Source of the DNA: Palsa-504 sp963847965
Lineage (GTDB): Bacteria > Actinomycetota > Actinomycetes > Streptosporangiales > Streptosporangiaceae
DNA length: 64,000 nt
NCBI GenBank assembly: GCA_963847965.1
Contig: CAWKCG010000024.1
Coordinates: 1-64,000 of the forward strand
Reading direction: 5' to 3'
Below, piece by piece: positions 1 to 9,001 of this stretch (position 1 is its first letter; each line of letters starts with the position of its first letter). Position numbers and translations under genes: made by a program. Below the pieces are notes generated by a model. The model worked only from the letters and a program-made list of their open reading frames with translations, did no database searches and was not told the origin of the DNA.

Positions 1-76
1 GCTGGAGGGACGCGGCGTCGACTGGACTGAGGAGCGAGGGACGAGCGACGAGGGAAGGAGACGCAGTGAAGGGGGA

Positions 77-590
<514 letters not shown>

Positions 591-607
<17 letters not shown>

Positions 608-2921
608 CGCCATCGGGTACAGCGCGGAGCGCGCCGACGGGCGGCTCAAGCTGGCCGGCCAGGCCGAATTCACCGGCGACATCCGGCTGCCCGGCATGCT
701 CTACGCCGCCGTCCTGCACAGCCCGGTGGCCCACGCCCGGATCGTGTCCGTCGACACCACCGCCGCCGAAGAGCTCGACGGCGTGCACGCCATCCTCACC
801 GGCGACGACCTGGCCGATCTCGACCCCTACTACGGCCACGCACTGCGGGACCGCCCCATCGTCGCGATCGGCAAGGTCCGGTTCACCGGCGAGCCGGTCG
901 CGGTGGTCGCGGCGGAAACCCAGGCCCAAGCCGACCTCGCGGTTACCCGCATCGCCGTGGACTACGACGAGCTGCCGGTCATGGCGGACCTCGGTACCGC
1001 GCTCGCGGCCGGGGCGCCTGCGATCCACGACGAGCCCGCCCGGGCGGGGAGCGCGCACGGACTGGGCCGGCTCCCCGACCGGCACGGCAACGTCTGCTAC
1101 CGCTACTCGTTCCGCCGCGGCGATACCGAGCGCGCCTTCTCCGGCGCGGCGGTCGTGGTCGAAGGCGAGTACACCTTCCCGGCCGTCTACCAGTACTCGA
1201 TGGAGACCCACACGACGATCGCGCACTGGCACGGCGGCGAGCTGACCCTGTGGTCGTCCTGCCAGCACCCCTTCCTGGTCCGGCAGGAGATCGCCGCGCT
1301 GTTCGGCCTGCCGCTGGACCTGGTCCAGATCATCGTGCCGTTCCTGGGCGGCGGCTTCGGGAGCAAGTCCTACACCAAGATGGAGCCGCTCACCGCGGCC
1401 ATCGCGCGCAAGGCCGGGCGCCCGGTCCGCATCCTCAACGGCGTACACGAGTCGATGATCACCACGCGGCGGCACAACATGACGGCCCGGATGCGGACCG
1501 CGGCTGCCGCCGACGGCACGCTGCTGGCCCGGGAAGCCGAGGCGTGGCTGGACACCGGCGCGTACGCCGATAACGGTCCGCGGGTCACGGCCACGGCCGG
1601 CGACGCCGCCCCCGGGCCCTACCGCTGGCAGGCGGTGCAGGTGGAGGCGCACTGCGTATACACCAACACCAGCCCGGCCGGCTCCTACCGCGCGTTCGGT
1701 GCCACCCACCTGCAGTGGATCGGAGAGTCGCAGGTAGACGAGGTGGCCCGCCGGCTGTCCATGGACCGGCTGGAGATCCGCCGCCGCAACCTGCTCCGGC
1801 CCGGGGAGGAGGTCAGGCCCGGCGGCAAGCCGCTCGACGCGGACCTGGTCGGCGATGTGGCGAAGGCCGCGGCCGGCGTGGGGTGGTCGGGGGGGTCTGG
1901 GGGGGAAGATTCTCCCCCAGAATCGGGGGGATCCCGGGGGGTCGTCCCCCCGGGGAGATACCGCCGCGGCCGCGGTGTGTCGGTCGGGCTGCTGGCGGCC
2001 GGGGCGCACCCGGTGTCCATGGCCACCGTCCGGATGGGCCCGGACGGCGCGGTCACCGTCCTGGTCGGCACCACCGAAGTCGGCCAGGGAGCCCGTACGG
2101 TCATGGCCCAGATCGCGGCCGGCGTGCTGCACGCCCCGCTCGGCCAGGTCGTGGTCCGCGGCACCGACACCAGGTATACCCCCTACGACCGGTCCACCGG
2201 CGCCAGCCGTTCCACCACGGTGGCGGGCCTGGCCGTCCAGCGGGCCGCGCAGGAGGTCCTGGACGCGCTGATCGAGACCGCTTCGGCCAGGCTCGAAACC
2301 CCGCCTCCGCTGCTCAGGCCCGTCCCCGGCGCCATCGAAGGCCCAGGTGGCCGCGGCCTGACCCATGCCGAGCTGGTCCGTGCCCGCTTCGGCTTCGACG
2401 GCGGCGAGCTCATCGGGCACGGCCGGGTCCAGCCCGAAGGCGGCAGCGGCTCCTACGCCGAGGGCCCGGTGTTCTGGGAGGTATGCGTAGCCGGGGCCGA
2501 GGTGGAGGTGGATACCGAGACCGGGGTGATTACCGTGCTGCGCACCTCGACTGTGGCCGACGTCGGCCGGGCGATCAACCCGCAGCTGGTCACCCGCCAG
2601 GACGAGGGCGCCACCCTGCAGGGCATCGGGAACGCGCTGTTCGAGGAGATGCGCTTCGCGCCGGACGGGATGCTGCTGAACGACACCTTGCTCGGCTACC
2701 GGATCCCGGCCTTCCCGGACGTCCCGGCCGCAATGACGTGCTCGATCGTGGAGAACGGTGACGGCCCAGGACCGTTCGGCGCCAAGGGGTGCGGCGAGGG
2801 GGCGCTGGCCGCCATCCCCGCCGCCATCGTCAACGCGCTGGCCGACGCCGGCGTGCCGATGAACACACTGCCGCTCACCCCCGAACGGGTGTGGCGGCGG
2901 ATACAGGAGGTGGGCATATGA
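591..2921 (+). CDS. Molybdopterin-binding large subunit of a molybdenum hydroxylase
   Basis: This is the catalytic subunit of the xanthine oxidase/CoxL superfamily, about 776 residues, the normal length. It has the N-terminal a/b hammerhead domain, then the Mo-cofactor loops: GGGFGSKSYTK, SYRAFGATH, GQGARTVMAQI and, near the C-terminus, GAKGCGEGALAAIP, whose Glu is the expected catalytic base. The AYxCSFR active-site loop of true form I CO dehydrogenase is absent, so the substrate is more likely an aldehyde, an N-heterocycle or an acyl-CoA-related compound. The start is TTG 591 or GTG 594, inside the previous gene. Residues ~431-458 are encoded by a G/C-palindrome insertion (see repeat at 1886). 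It ends in an ATGA overlap with the next gene. Confidence 0.93.
1886..1956 (+). repeat. G/C palindromic insertion inside the Mo-hydroxylase gene
   Basis: Two adjacent hairpins interrupt the coding sequence without breaking the frame. The second is perfect: CCCGGGGGG (1933-1941), loop TCGT, CCCCCCGGG (1946-1954). The first pairs GGGGGAAG with TTCTCCCCC imperfectly. The encoded segment is low-complexity Gly/Pro/Ser and falls in a surface loop between conserved family blocks. The core GGGGGTCGTCCCC recurs at ~49894-49906. Confidence 0.75.
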
Positions 2922-3856
2922 GCGTCCCGAAGGTCGCGGCGGTGATCGGCGCCGGGACGATGGGGCCCGGCATGGCGGCGGTGCTGGCCCGCGCCGGGAC
3001 CGAAGTCCGGCTGTACGACATCAGCGGCGAGGTGCTCGAACGGGCCAAGGGCTCTTACCAGCTGGCGGCCCAGGCCCTGGACCGGGTCGAGGCGGCAAGC
3101 GCGCCCGGCGGCTCGGTCGCGTACCACGCCGACCTGGACGGGGCCCTGGCCGGCGCGGACCTGGTCCTCGAGGCCATCCCGGAGAAGCTCGAGCTCAAGC
3201 AGCAGGTCACCGCCGAGGTTGAGCAGCACCTGGCCGACGACGCGATCATCGCCACCAACACCTCGGGCATCCCGGTCACCAAGATCGCCGCCGTGCTGCG
3301 GCACCCGGCGCGCTACATCGGCATGCACTGGTCCAACCCACCGCACCTCATCCCGATGATCGAGGTGATCCCGGGCGAGCAGACCGCGCCCGAGACCACG
3401 CACCGCATCACCGGCATCATCCAGGCCTTCGGCTACCAGGCGGTCACCGAGAAGGAAGTGCCAGGCTTCGTCGAGAACCGCATCCTCTACGCGATTCTGC
3501 GCGAGTGCCTGTCCCTGGTCGAGCGCGGCATCGTCTCCGAGGCGGACCTGGACACCTGCGTCAAGTGGGGGATCGGGTACAAGCTTGCGGTGATCGGCCC
3601 GATGCGCCTGCTCGACATGGCCGGCCTGGACATCTACTCCAGCGTGGCGTCCTACCTGAACCCTGACCTGTCCGCTGCCACCGAGGTCCCGGCGATGATC
3701 AGGGAACGGGCCGAGGCCGGCCAGCTCGGCATGAAGACGCTCGGCGGCATCTACCCGTACACCGCCGAGCAGGTCGCCGAGCGCCGGGCGGAAATCGCCA
3801 AGGGCCTGATCGCTGTGCGCAAGACGCTGTCGGCGCTGTCGGCGCCGCCCGAATGA
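2918..3856 (+). CDS. 3-hydroxyacyl-CoA dehydrogenase family protein
   Basis: This is an NAD-dependent 3-hydroxyacyl-CoA dehydrogenase of 312 residues, the usual size of the single-domain-pair bacterial enzymes. The Rossmann dinucleotide motif is GAGTMGPGMA at residues 11-20. The family block NTSGIPVTKIA and the catalytic-His region GMHWSNPPH follow, and then the helical C-terminal domain (GFVENRI). The start chosen is ATG 2918, preceded by CAGGAGG at a good distance; it overlaps the stop of the large subunit as ATGA. Its position inside a molybdenum-hydroxylase operon suggests the hydroxylated product is handled as a CoA ester, or that it acts on a carnitine-like hydroxy acid. That link is inferred from gene order only. 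Confidence 0.92.
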   Translation: MSVPKVAAVIGAGTMGPGMAAVLARAGTEVRLYDISGEVLERAKGSYQLAAQALDRVEAASAPGGSVAYHADLDGALAGADLVLEAIPEKLELKQQVTAEVEQHLADDAIIATNTSGIPVTKIAAVLRHPARYIGMHWSNPPHLIPMIEVIPGEQTAPETTHRITGIIQAFGYQAVTEKEVPGFVENRILYAILRECLSLVERGIVSEADLDTCVKWGIGYKLAVIGPMRLLDMAGLDIYSSVASYLNPDLSAATEVPAMIRERAEAGQLGMKTLGGIYPYTAEQVAERRAEIAKGLIAVRKTLSALSAPPE

Positions 3857-4770
3857 AGCTGCCGCCGTTTTCGGTGCATCGCCCGGGCTCGGTCGCGGAG
3901 GCCTCGCGCCTGCTGGCCGACCTGGGCGATGACGCGGCGGCGTACTGCGGCGGCACCGAACTGCTGCTGGCGATGAAGCTCGGCCTGGCCAGCTACGAGC
4001 ACCTGGTCGACCTGAAGCGGGTCGACGGCCTGCGCGGCATCACCGCCGGTCAGGACGGCACGCTGCGGATCGGCGCGGCCGCGACCCACTACCAGATCGA
4101 GACCTCGGCCACCGTGCGGGCCTGCTACCCGGAACTGTCGGTCATGCTCTCCCGCGTGGCGAACCTGCGGGTGCGCAGCGTCGGCACGCTGGGCGGCAAC
4201 CTCTGCTTCGCCGACCCGCACTCCGACCCGGTCTCGTTCCTGATCGCGGCCGGCGCGACGATCACCTGCCAGCGGGGCCAGGCCACCCGCCGGGTGCCGG
4301 CCGGCGGGTTCCTGGTCGGCCCCTACCAGACCGTGCTGGAACCCGGCGAGCTGCTCACCTCGGTCGAGCTCCCGCCCCGCCCGCCCGGCGCCGGGCTCGC
4401 CCACCTGCGGATGAAGCTCACCGAACGCCCGGTGGTCACCGTAACCGCCCTCGTCACCCGCAGCGGCGCCACGGTGCACAGTGCGCGCCTCGTGATCGGC
4501 TCGGTCGGCAGTGTCCCGTTCACCGCCGCCACCCACGCCCTGATCGGCGCCGGGCCGCGGGACTTCGCCGCCCGGACCGAAACGGCCGCCCGGCAGGCGG
4601 CGGCGGACTGCGCGCCGCAGCCCGACGGCGAGGCCTCCCCCGACTACCTGCGCCACCTCGTCTTCGTCTATGCCCGCCAGGCCGTCAGCCAGGCCTTCGC
4701 CGCCGCGGCCCGGGAATTAGTTCCCGGTGCCGGGGCACAGCGATGCCGTGGTGCCGCGGATCCAGGCTGA
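3853..4770 (+). CDS. FAD-binding subunit of a molybdenum hydroxylase (CoxM family)
   Basis: This is the flavin subunit that completes the hydroxylase, 305 residues. It opens with the typical PPFSVHRPGSVAEA block, then the FAD-binding loops YCGGTELLLAMK and SVGTLGGNLCFADP, and the C-terminal CO-dehydrogenase flavoprotein domain. It begins at ATG 3853 within an ATGA overlap, so the four genes from 77 onward form one transcription unit. The order small-large-dehydrogenase-medium is unusual because the dehydrogenase splits the three subunits. Its last 54 bases overlap the convergent membrane-protein gene. Confidence 0.92.
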   Translation: MKLPPFSVHRPGSVAEASRLLADLGDDAAAYCGGTELLLAMKLGLASYEHLVDLKRVDGLRGITAGQDGTLRIGAAATHYQIETSATVRACYPELSVMLSRVANLRVRSVGTLGGNLCFADPHSDPVSFLIAAGATITCQRGQATRRVPAGGFLVGPYQTVLEPGELLTSVELPPRPPGAGLAHLRMKLTERPVVTVTALVTRSGATVHSARLVIGSVGSVPFTAATHALIGAGPRDFAARTETAARQAAADCAPQPDGEASPDYLRHLVFVYARQAVSQAFAAAARELVPGAGAQRCRGAADPG

Positions 4771-5412
4771 ATTCTGGTAGCGCATCAGCCCGGTCAGTGC
4801 CGCCGCGGCGACGACCACGCCGGCGAGCAGCGCCGCTACCAGCGAGTGGCCAGAAACTACGGCTGCGAGCAGCCCGCCGGCCGAGCCGGAAAGTACCGCG
4901 GTGATCACGGCGATCATCCCGGCGGCGGTCACGAATTGCTGCCACAGGCCGATCCCCAGTCCCGGGGTGGGCAGCCGTTCTGCGGGGCTGGGCAGGTCGC
5001 CGGCCACCTCGGGAGCGTGGCCGACGTAGTAGTCGCGGAGCTGCGCGATACGGCGCGCGTATCCGAGGTCCTCGACCCCTGACTGCAGCACCCGGTGGAA
5101 CGTCGCCAGCCCCACGAAGGCCAGCGTGGGCAAGAGAATGAGCCCGAACATGTAGAACGCCACGCCGGTCTTGGCGGCGGTGGCCACGAGCCCGAGGGCG
5201 ACCAGGCCGCCGGATACCGCCTGGAGGAACACGCTCGCCCGGCCGGTCGACTCCGAGATCGTCGACGAGCGGGCACCCTGCAGCGTGAAGTGCTCGGTGG
5301 TGACGAACGTGACCGCCGCCGGGCGCGGGTCGCTGTCAGCGATGCCGCGGCCGGAGCGGCGGCTCGCGCCGGCGGCGATCTCCGTGATCCCGGATAGGTG
5401 CTGAGTCGTCAT
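4717..5412 (-). CDS. Membrane protein of unknown function
   Basis: I do not recognise a named family. The product has 231 residues from ATG 5412, which has a GAGGAG ribosome site just upstream. The first ~55 residues are polar. A first pair of hydrophobic segments lies near residues 62-110, then a central soluble stretch rich in Arg and Pro (YARRIAQLRDYYVGH), then a second pair near residues 155-205. It is likely an inner-membrane protein with four spanning segments and a cytoplasmic middle. Similar proteins of unknown function are common in actinomycetes. Its 3' end overlaps the convergent FAD-subunit gene by 54 bases. Confidence 0.75.
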   Translation of the reverse strand: MTTQHLSGITEIAAGASRRSGRGIADSDPRPAAVTFVTTEHFTLQGARSSTISESTGRASVFLQAVSGGLVALGLVATAAKTGVAFYMFGLILLPTLAFVGLATFHRVLQSGVEDLGYARRIAQLRDYYVGHAPEVAGDLPSPAERLPTPGLGIGLWQQFVTAAGMIAVITAVLSGSAGGLLAAVVSGHSLVAALLAGVVVAAAALTGLMRYQNSAWIRGTTASLCPGTGN

Positions 5413-5729
5413 TGTGGCTCCTCGTGGTGGGAGACGGTTCGCTGGTATTGATCCGAGCGGGGAGCCGAAATCATCGCATGTGCCCCGATGAGTTCTGGCC
5501 GCGCCGCGGCGAGCACACCGGCTAGCGAGCTGTTGCCCGGTGTTGACGCTCGCCGAGGCCACCCCCGCATCACGCGGCGCCACGCCGAAGGTACCGGTGT
5601 TGGCTACCGCGCCGGTGCCAGGCCGGGGGAATTATGGTCTGGGCTGTCCCCGGACTTTGTCGGCCCGGTAGTGTCCCTTGCGCTGCTGCTCGTTCGTCAT
5701 GCAGGTGAGAGCCACTGACTGCGGAGGTT
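5413..5729. other. Intergenic region, divergent promoters expected
   Basis: About 320 bases lie between the divergent membrane-protein and DGPF genes. A weak open frame (5488-5718) has no recognisable product. The stretch should hold promoters for both sides, but I could not assign boxes with confidence. Confidence 0.4.
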
Positions 5730-5732
5730 GTG

Positions 5733-6071
5733 ATGCAGTACGCCCTGATGATCTACGCCGAGCCCGGCTACTATGAGGCGCTGCCGGATGCGGAGCGTGA
5801 AGCGGCGCGCACCGAGTTTTTGGCGCTGGCCGAAGACGCCCGGTGCGCCGGCGCCGTACAGCTGCAGCCGGCCGAGACGGCGACCTGCGTGCGGGTGGCC
5901 GGCGGCCGGACGCTGATGACCGACGGCCCGTTCGCGGACACCAAGGAGGTGCTCGGCGGCGTGTACCTGGTCGAGGCGGCCAACCTGGACGAGGCGATCG
6001 AGCTGGCGGCGCGCATCCCGGCCGCCCGGTATGGCGGCACGGTGGAGGTCAGGCCGGTGGTGGCGCGCTGA
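5733..6071 (+). CDS. YCII-related DGPF-domain protein
   Basis: This is a small protein (112 residues) of the YCII/DGPF family, a ferredoxin-like fold with no proven activity. It shows the typical start MQYALMIYAEP and the signature LMTDGPFADTKEVLGG. ATG 5733 has GGAGG five bases upstream; GTG 5730 is an in-frame alternative. The next gene, two bases downstream, encodes an ECF42-type sigma factor. DGPF genes are the recognised genomic partners of that sigma group and are thought to be its targets or regulators. Confidence 0.93.
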   Translation: MQYALMIYAEPGYYEALPDAEREAARTEFLALAEDARCAGAVQLQPAETATCVRVAGGRTLMTDGPFADTKEVLGGVYLVEAANLDEAIELAARIPAARYGGTVEVRPVVAR

Positions 6072-6073
6072 GC

Positions 6074-7231
6074 GTGCTGGAGGAGGTCTTCCGGGACGAG
6101 TGGGGCCGGGTGCTGGCCTCGCTGGTCGGTTACCTCGGTGACTTCGACAAGGCCGAGGAAGCGGCGCAGGAGGCGTTCGCGATCGCGGCGGAGCGCTGGC
6201 CCGAATCGGGCGTGCCCGAGAACCCGGGCGGGTGGCTGGTGACGACGGCCCGCCACCGGGCGATCGACCGGATCCGCCGGGAGCGGACCCTGGCCGGGAA
6301 GATACACCTGCTGCCGGTACCGGAGGCGGTAATGGACGAGTTCGACGGCACCGTGATCAAGGACGAACGCCTCGAGCTGATCTTCACCTGCTGCCACCCG
6401 GCGCTGCCGCTGGACGGGCAGGTGGCGCTCACGCTCCGGGCCCTCGGCGGCCTGGAGACCGCCGAGATCGCCCGGGCGTTCCTGGTCTCCGAGGAGACCA
6501 TGAAGCGGCGCCTGTCCCGCGCCAAGGGCAAGATCAAGGCGACCGGGATCCCGTTCGCGGTTCCCGACGCGCACCTGCTTCCCGACCGCCTCGACGCGGT
6601 GCTGGCCGTCATCTACCTGATCTACAACGAGGGCTACAGCGGCCGGGTCGACCTCGCCGCCGAAGCCATCCGGCTGGGACGAGTGCTCGCCGCGTTCATG
6701 CCGGACGAGCCGGAGGTACACGGGCTGCTCGCGCTGATGATGATCCACCACGCCCGGCGGAGGGCCCGGTTCTCCGGGGAGGATCTGGTGCTGCTCGAGG
6801 GCCAGGACCGGTCGCTGTGGGACCACGCGCAGATCGCCGCGGGACGGGAGGAGCTCGACCGCGCGGTCGCGCTCGGCGGGCGCGGCGCCTACGCCGTGCA
6901 GGCGGCGATCGCGTCGCTCCAGACCGCCGAGCGGATCGACTGGCCGCAGGTCGCCCAGATGTACCAGCGCCTGGTCGACATCACCGGCTCGCCGGTGGTC
7001 GAGCTCAACCACGCCGCAGCCCTCGCCCAGGCCGGCGACCCCGAGGCGGCGCTGCGCGCCGTCGACCGCCTAGACCTGGACGGCTACCTGTATTTCCACT
7101 CCACCCGCGGCGAGTTGCTGCGGCGTCTCGGCCGCGACGCCGAGGCCCGGATGGCATACCGCCGGGCGCTGGAGCTGGCCGCCTCCACCCCCGAACGGCG
7201 GTTCCTGACCCGCCGGCTCGAAGAGCTCTAA
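6074..7231 (+). CDS. ECF RNA polymerase sigma factor, ECF42 type, with C-terminal extension
   Basis: This is an extracytoplasmic-function sigma factor of 385 residues. Region 2 lies near the N-terminus (LASLVGYLGDFDKAEEAAQEAF, then GWLVTTARHRAIDRIRRER) and region 4 near residues 110-165 (LTLRALGGLETAEIARAFLV, SEETMKRRLSRAKGKIK). The remaining ~215 residues form the long helical, TPR-like extension that defines ECF42 and may take the place of an anti-sigma factor. No anti-sigma gene is adjacent. GTG 6074 follows the DGPF stop by two bases, so the pair is co-transcribed. A degraded copy of this extension lies at 17553-17772. Confidence 0.93.
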   Translation: MLEEVFRDEWGRVLASLVGYLGDFDKAEEAAQEAFAIAAERWPESGVPENPGGWLVTTARHRAIDRIRRERTLAGKIHLLPVPEAVMDEFDGTVIKDERLELIFTCCHPALPLDGQVALTLRALGGLETAEIARAFLVSEETMKRRLSRAKGKIKATGIPFAVPDAHLLPDRLDAVLAVIYLIYNEGYSGRVDLAAEAIRLGRVLAAFMPDEPEVHGLLALMMIHHARRRARFSGEDLVLLEGQDRSLWDHAQIAAGREELDRAVALGGRGAYAVQAAIASLQTAERIDWPQVAQMYQRLVDITGSPVVELNHAAALAQAGDPEAALRAVDRLDLDGYLYFHSTRGELLRRLGRDAEARMAYRRALELAASTPERRFLTRRLEEL

Positions 7232-7302
7232 CCCGGGCTGTCCCCCCGGCGGTCGCTTGTTCGTGGCCTGAGTAGGAGCGACAACCCGAGAGGAAATAGG
7301 TC

Positions 7303-7602
7303 ATGAACGTGCTGATGGTGCGGGCCAAGATCAAGGAAGAAAACGTCGCCGACGCGCAGGCCGCCACGGAAAAGGTCATCCAGGCCCTTGAGCAGGCGCG
7401 CCCGGCAGACGTCCGGTACACCGTGAGTGTGCTCGGCGACGGCGTCACGCTTATCGCCCTCCTGCAGCTTGGGCCCGATGGCGGCCACCCCCTGGCCGCG
7501 TTTCCCGCCTACGCGGAACTCGTGGAGAACCTCAAGCAGTGGTACGCGGAGCCGCCGACTGTCGAGCGCATGACGGTCATCGGCTCCTACCAGCTGTTCT
7601 GA
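7303..7602 (+). CDS. Small dimeric alpha/beta-barrel-like protein
   Basis: The product has 99 residues, starting at ATG 7303 after GAGGAAATAGG. The pattern MNVLMVRAKIKEENVADAQAATEKV followed by strand-helix-strand resembles the antibiotic-monooxygenase/EthD dimeric barrel fold, but no catalytic motif is visible. It may be co-expressed with the DGPF-sigma pair 70 bases upstream, because small barrel proteins are frequent in ECF42 regulons. Function is unassigned. Confidence 0.75.
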   Translation: MNVLMVRAKIKEENVADAQAATEKVIQALEQARPADVRYTVSVLGDGVTLIALLQLGPDGGHPLAAFPAYAELVENLKQWYAEPPTVERMTVIGSYQLF

Positions 7603-7638
7603 GCCCTGGAACCGTCTCATGGCCGGTCGTCCGCCGCA

Positions 7639-7731
7639 GGCTGGCGGCTGCTGGAACTGCTCGCGGCCGGGGGCGCGGAGTTCGGATACCACGGTGACTT
7701 CGACTGCGGTGGCGTCCGCATCGCCCGTGGA
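7639..7731 (+). pseudogene. Fragment resembling the C-terminal DUF2399/TIGR02679 (TOPRIM-like) domain
   Basis: The frame starting at 7642 reads WRLLELLAAGGAEFGYHGDF followed by DCGGVRIARG. The GYHGDFD-x-GG-x-RIA block is the signature of DUF2399 proteins (TIGR02679 and JetD-like). Only ~30 residues are recognisable and there is no start codon, so this looks like a gene remnant. The frame stays open into the next small gene at 7861. The rest of 7603-7860 holds nothing else I can name. Confidence 0.5.
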
Positions 7732-7860
7732 CCCAGCGCTCTGGTACCAGATCGTCTGTTTCTATCCGAACGGTGGTACCACCGCCTGGATCTCCCGAAC
7801 TACCCCAGGGATAGGCTTAGACCTCGGGCAGGTGAGCACACGGACATCGGGACGGGCGCC

Positions 7861-8169
7861 ATGGCCAATGAAGACACGATAGACAGCCAGCCGACCGGGA
7901 ACTGGCCCCAGGTAAGGTCCGGACCGCTCGTGGTGGGCGGGATCCTCATCGGAATCGGCGCCGTGGTGGCCATGGCGGGTGCAGCCGTCGCGGGCGCGCA
8001 CCTGGCCGCCGCCACCCGGACCTGGATCAAGGAGCTGGAGACACCGCCCAGCCAGCTGGCCAGGCTCAAGTGGGAGCAGGCCAAGTCCGCCGCGGCCTCC
8101 GGCGCGAGCAGCTGGCGGGACCACCCGAACGCCAAGATCGGGCTGGCCCGCCGAGCCTCGTCCGACTAG
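7861..8169 (+). CDS. Small single-pass membrane protein, unknown
   Basis: The product has 102 residues. A polar N-terminus is followed by one hydrophobic span rich in Gly/Ala/Val (about residues 21-50, VVGGILIGIGAVVAMAG) and a soluble tail with KWEQAKSAAASGASSWRDHP. No family was recognised. It ends just before a strong hairpin terminator and converges on the membrane-protein gene at 8211. The ribosome site is weak, so ATG 7861 is chosen mainly because it begins the hydrophobic-domain protein. Confidence 0.6.
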   Translation: MANEDTIDSQPTGNWPQVRSGPLVVGGILIGIGAVVAMAGAAVAGAHLAAATRTWIKELETPPSQLARLKWEQAKSAAASGASSWRDHPNAKIGLARRASSD

Positions 8170-8177
8170 CCATTAGG

Positions 8178-8205
8178 GCCCTGGCCGACTAGCGCCGGCC
8201 AGGGC
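8178..8205. terminator. Hairpin terminator between convergent genes
   Basis: A perfect 10-bp stem, GCCCTGGCCG (8178-8187) with CGGCCAGGGC (8196-8205), has an eight-base loop. It lies between the ends of two convergent genes (8169 and 8211) and has no long T tract, as is usual in actinomycetes. Confidence 0.7.
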
Positions 8206-8210
8206 GGGCC

Positions 8211-8999
8211 CTACCTGAGGATGTTGACGGCGCGGGCTACGATCAGGGCGACCGTCACGATCGAGATGGCGGCCTGGGCCGTCATGCCCATCTTGGCCCA
8301 CCGGGACAGCGGCATCGTGTCGGTCGGGCTGAACGCGGTGGCGTTGGTGAACGACAGGTACAGGTAGTCGCTGAAGGCCGGCTCCCAGTCCGGCGGGGCC
8401 AGCTGCGGGCTGGCCATCTGGACGAACTGAAAGTCCGGGTACACGCGCACGCCGTTGGCCCGGGCCACCGGGCCGCCGCGGTCGAATTCCCAGTACCACA
8501 GGGCGAAGACGATGACGTTGATGAGCCAGATGGTGCCGCCGGTGATCAGCAGCGGTCCGGCGCTATTCCCCTCGGTGCCTTGGACCAGCCCGATCACGAG
8601 GCGGGCCACCGACCAGGCGTTGGCCAGGCTGAGCAGGGCGGCGAGGCTGAGGCCCAGCAGGCGGACGGCCCGCGACTGACGGTTGATGCGACGCGGGTTG
8701 GCCATCACCAGGGCGATCAGCAGCAGGCTCTGCAGCGTCGGCAGCAGCCAGGCCGGGTGCAGCAGGACGAGCCGGCCGGGCAGCGGGTACTGCAGCGCCA
8801 CCGCGACCGCCACCGCTACCGCGGCCTGCCAGCGGGCCTCGCCTTCCGTGGGCCGCTTCCAGGCCGGGATGAAGCCGAGCCCGTCGGCGCGGGAACGGTC
8901 GCCAGGGCGGGACGGCTCGCCGGGACGGGAGCCGTCGCCGGGCGCGATCCGCTGCTCGAGCTCGTCCAGCCGGTCGTGCAGGGCCCGGATGCCCTCCAT
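8211..8999 (-). CDS. Membrane protein with ion-channel-like pore segment (DUF1345-like)
   Basis: The product has 262 residues from ATG 8999. An N-terminal coiled stretch (MEGIRALHDRLDELEQRIAP) and a Pro/Arg-rich linker are followed by about five membrane spans. The segment SDYLYLSFTNATAFSPTDTM resembles the pore-helix and filter region of two-TM potassium channels and the similar block of DUF1345 proteins, though the TVGYG filter itself is absent. The start lies two bases beyond the methyltransferase stop, so it is probably the last gene of the metX operon. Transport of an ion is a guess from the pore-like motif. Confidence 0.75.
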   Translation of the reverse strand: MEGIRALHDRLDELEQRIAPGDGSRPGEPSRPGDRSRADGLGFIPAWKRPTEGEARWQAAVAVAVAVALQYPLPGRLVLLHPAWLLPTLQSLLLIALVMANPRRINRQSRAVRLLGLSLAALLSLANAWSVARLVIGLVQGTEGNSAGPLLITGGTIWLINVIVFALWYWEFDRGGPVARANGVRVYPDFQFVQMASPQLAPPDWEPAFSDYLYLSFTNATAFSPTDTMPLSRWAKMGMTAQAAISIVTVALIVARAVNILR

Positions 9000-9001
9000 G
9001 A

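Noticed and set aside
5488..5718. 76-codon open frame upstream of the DGPF gene
   Set aside because: No ribosome site, no recognisable sequence, and it fills a divergent promoter region.
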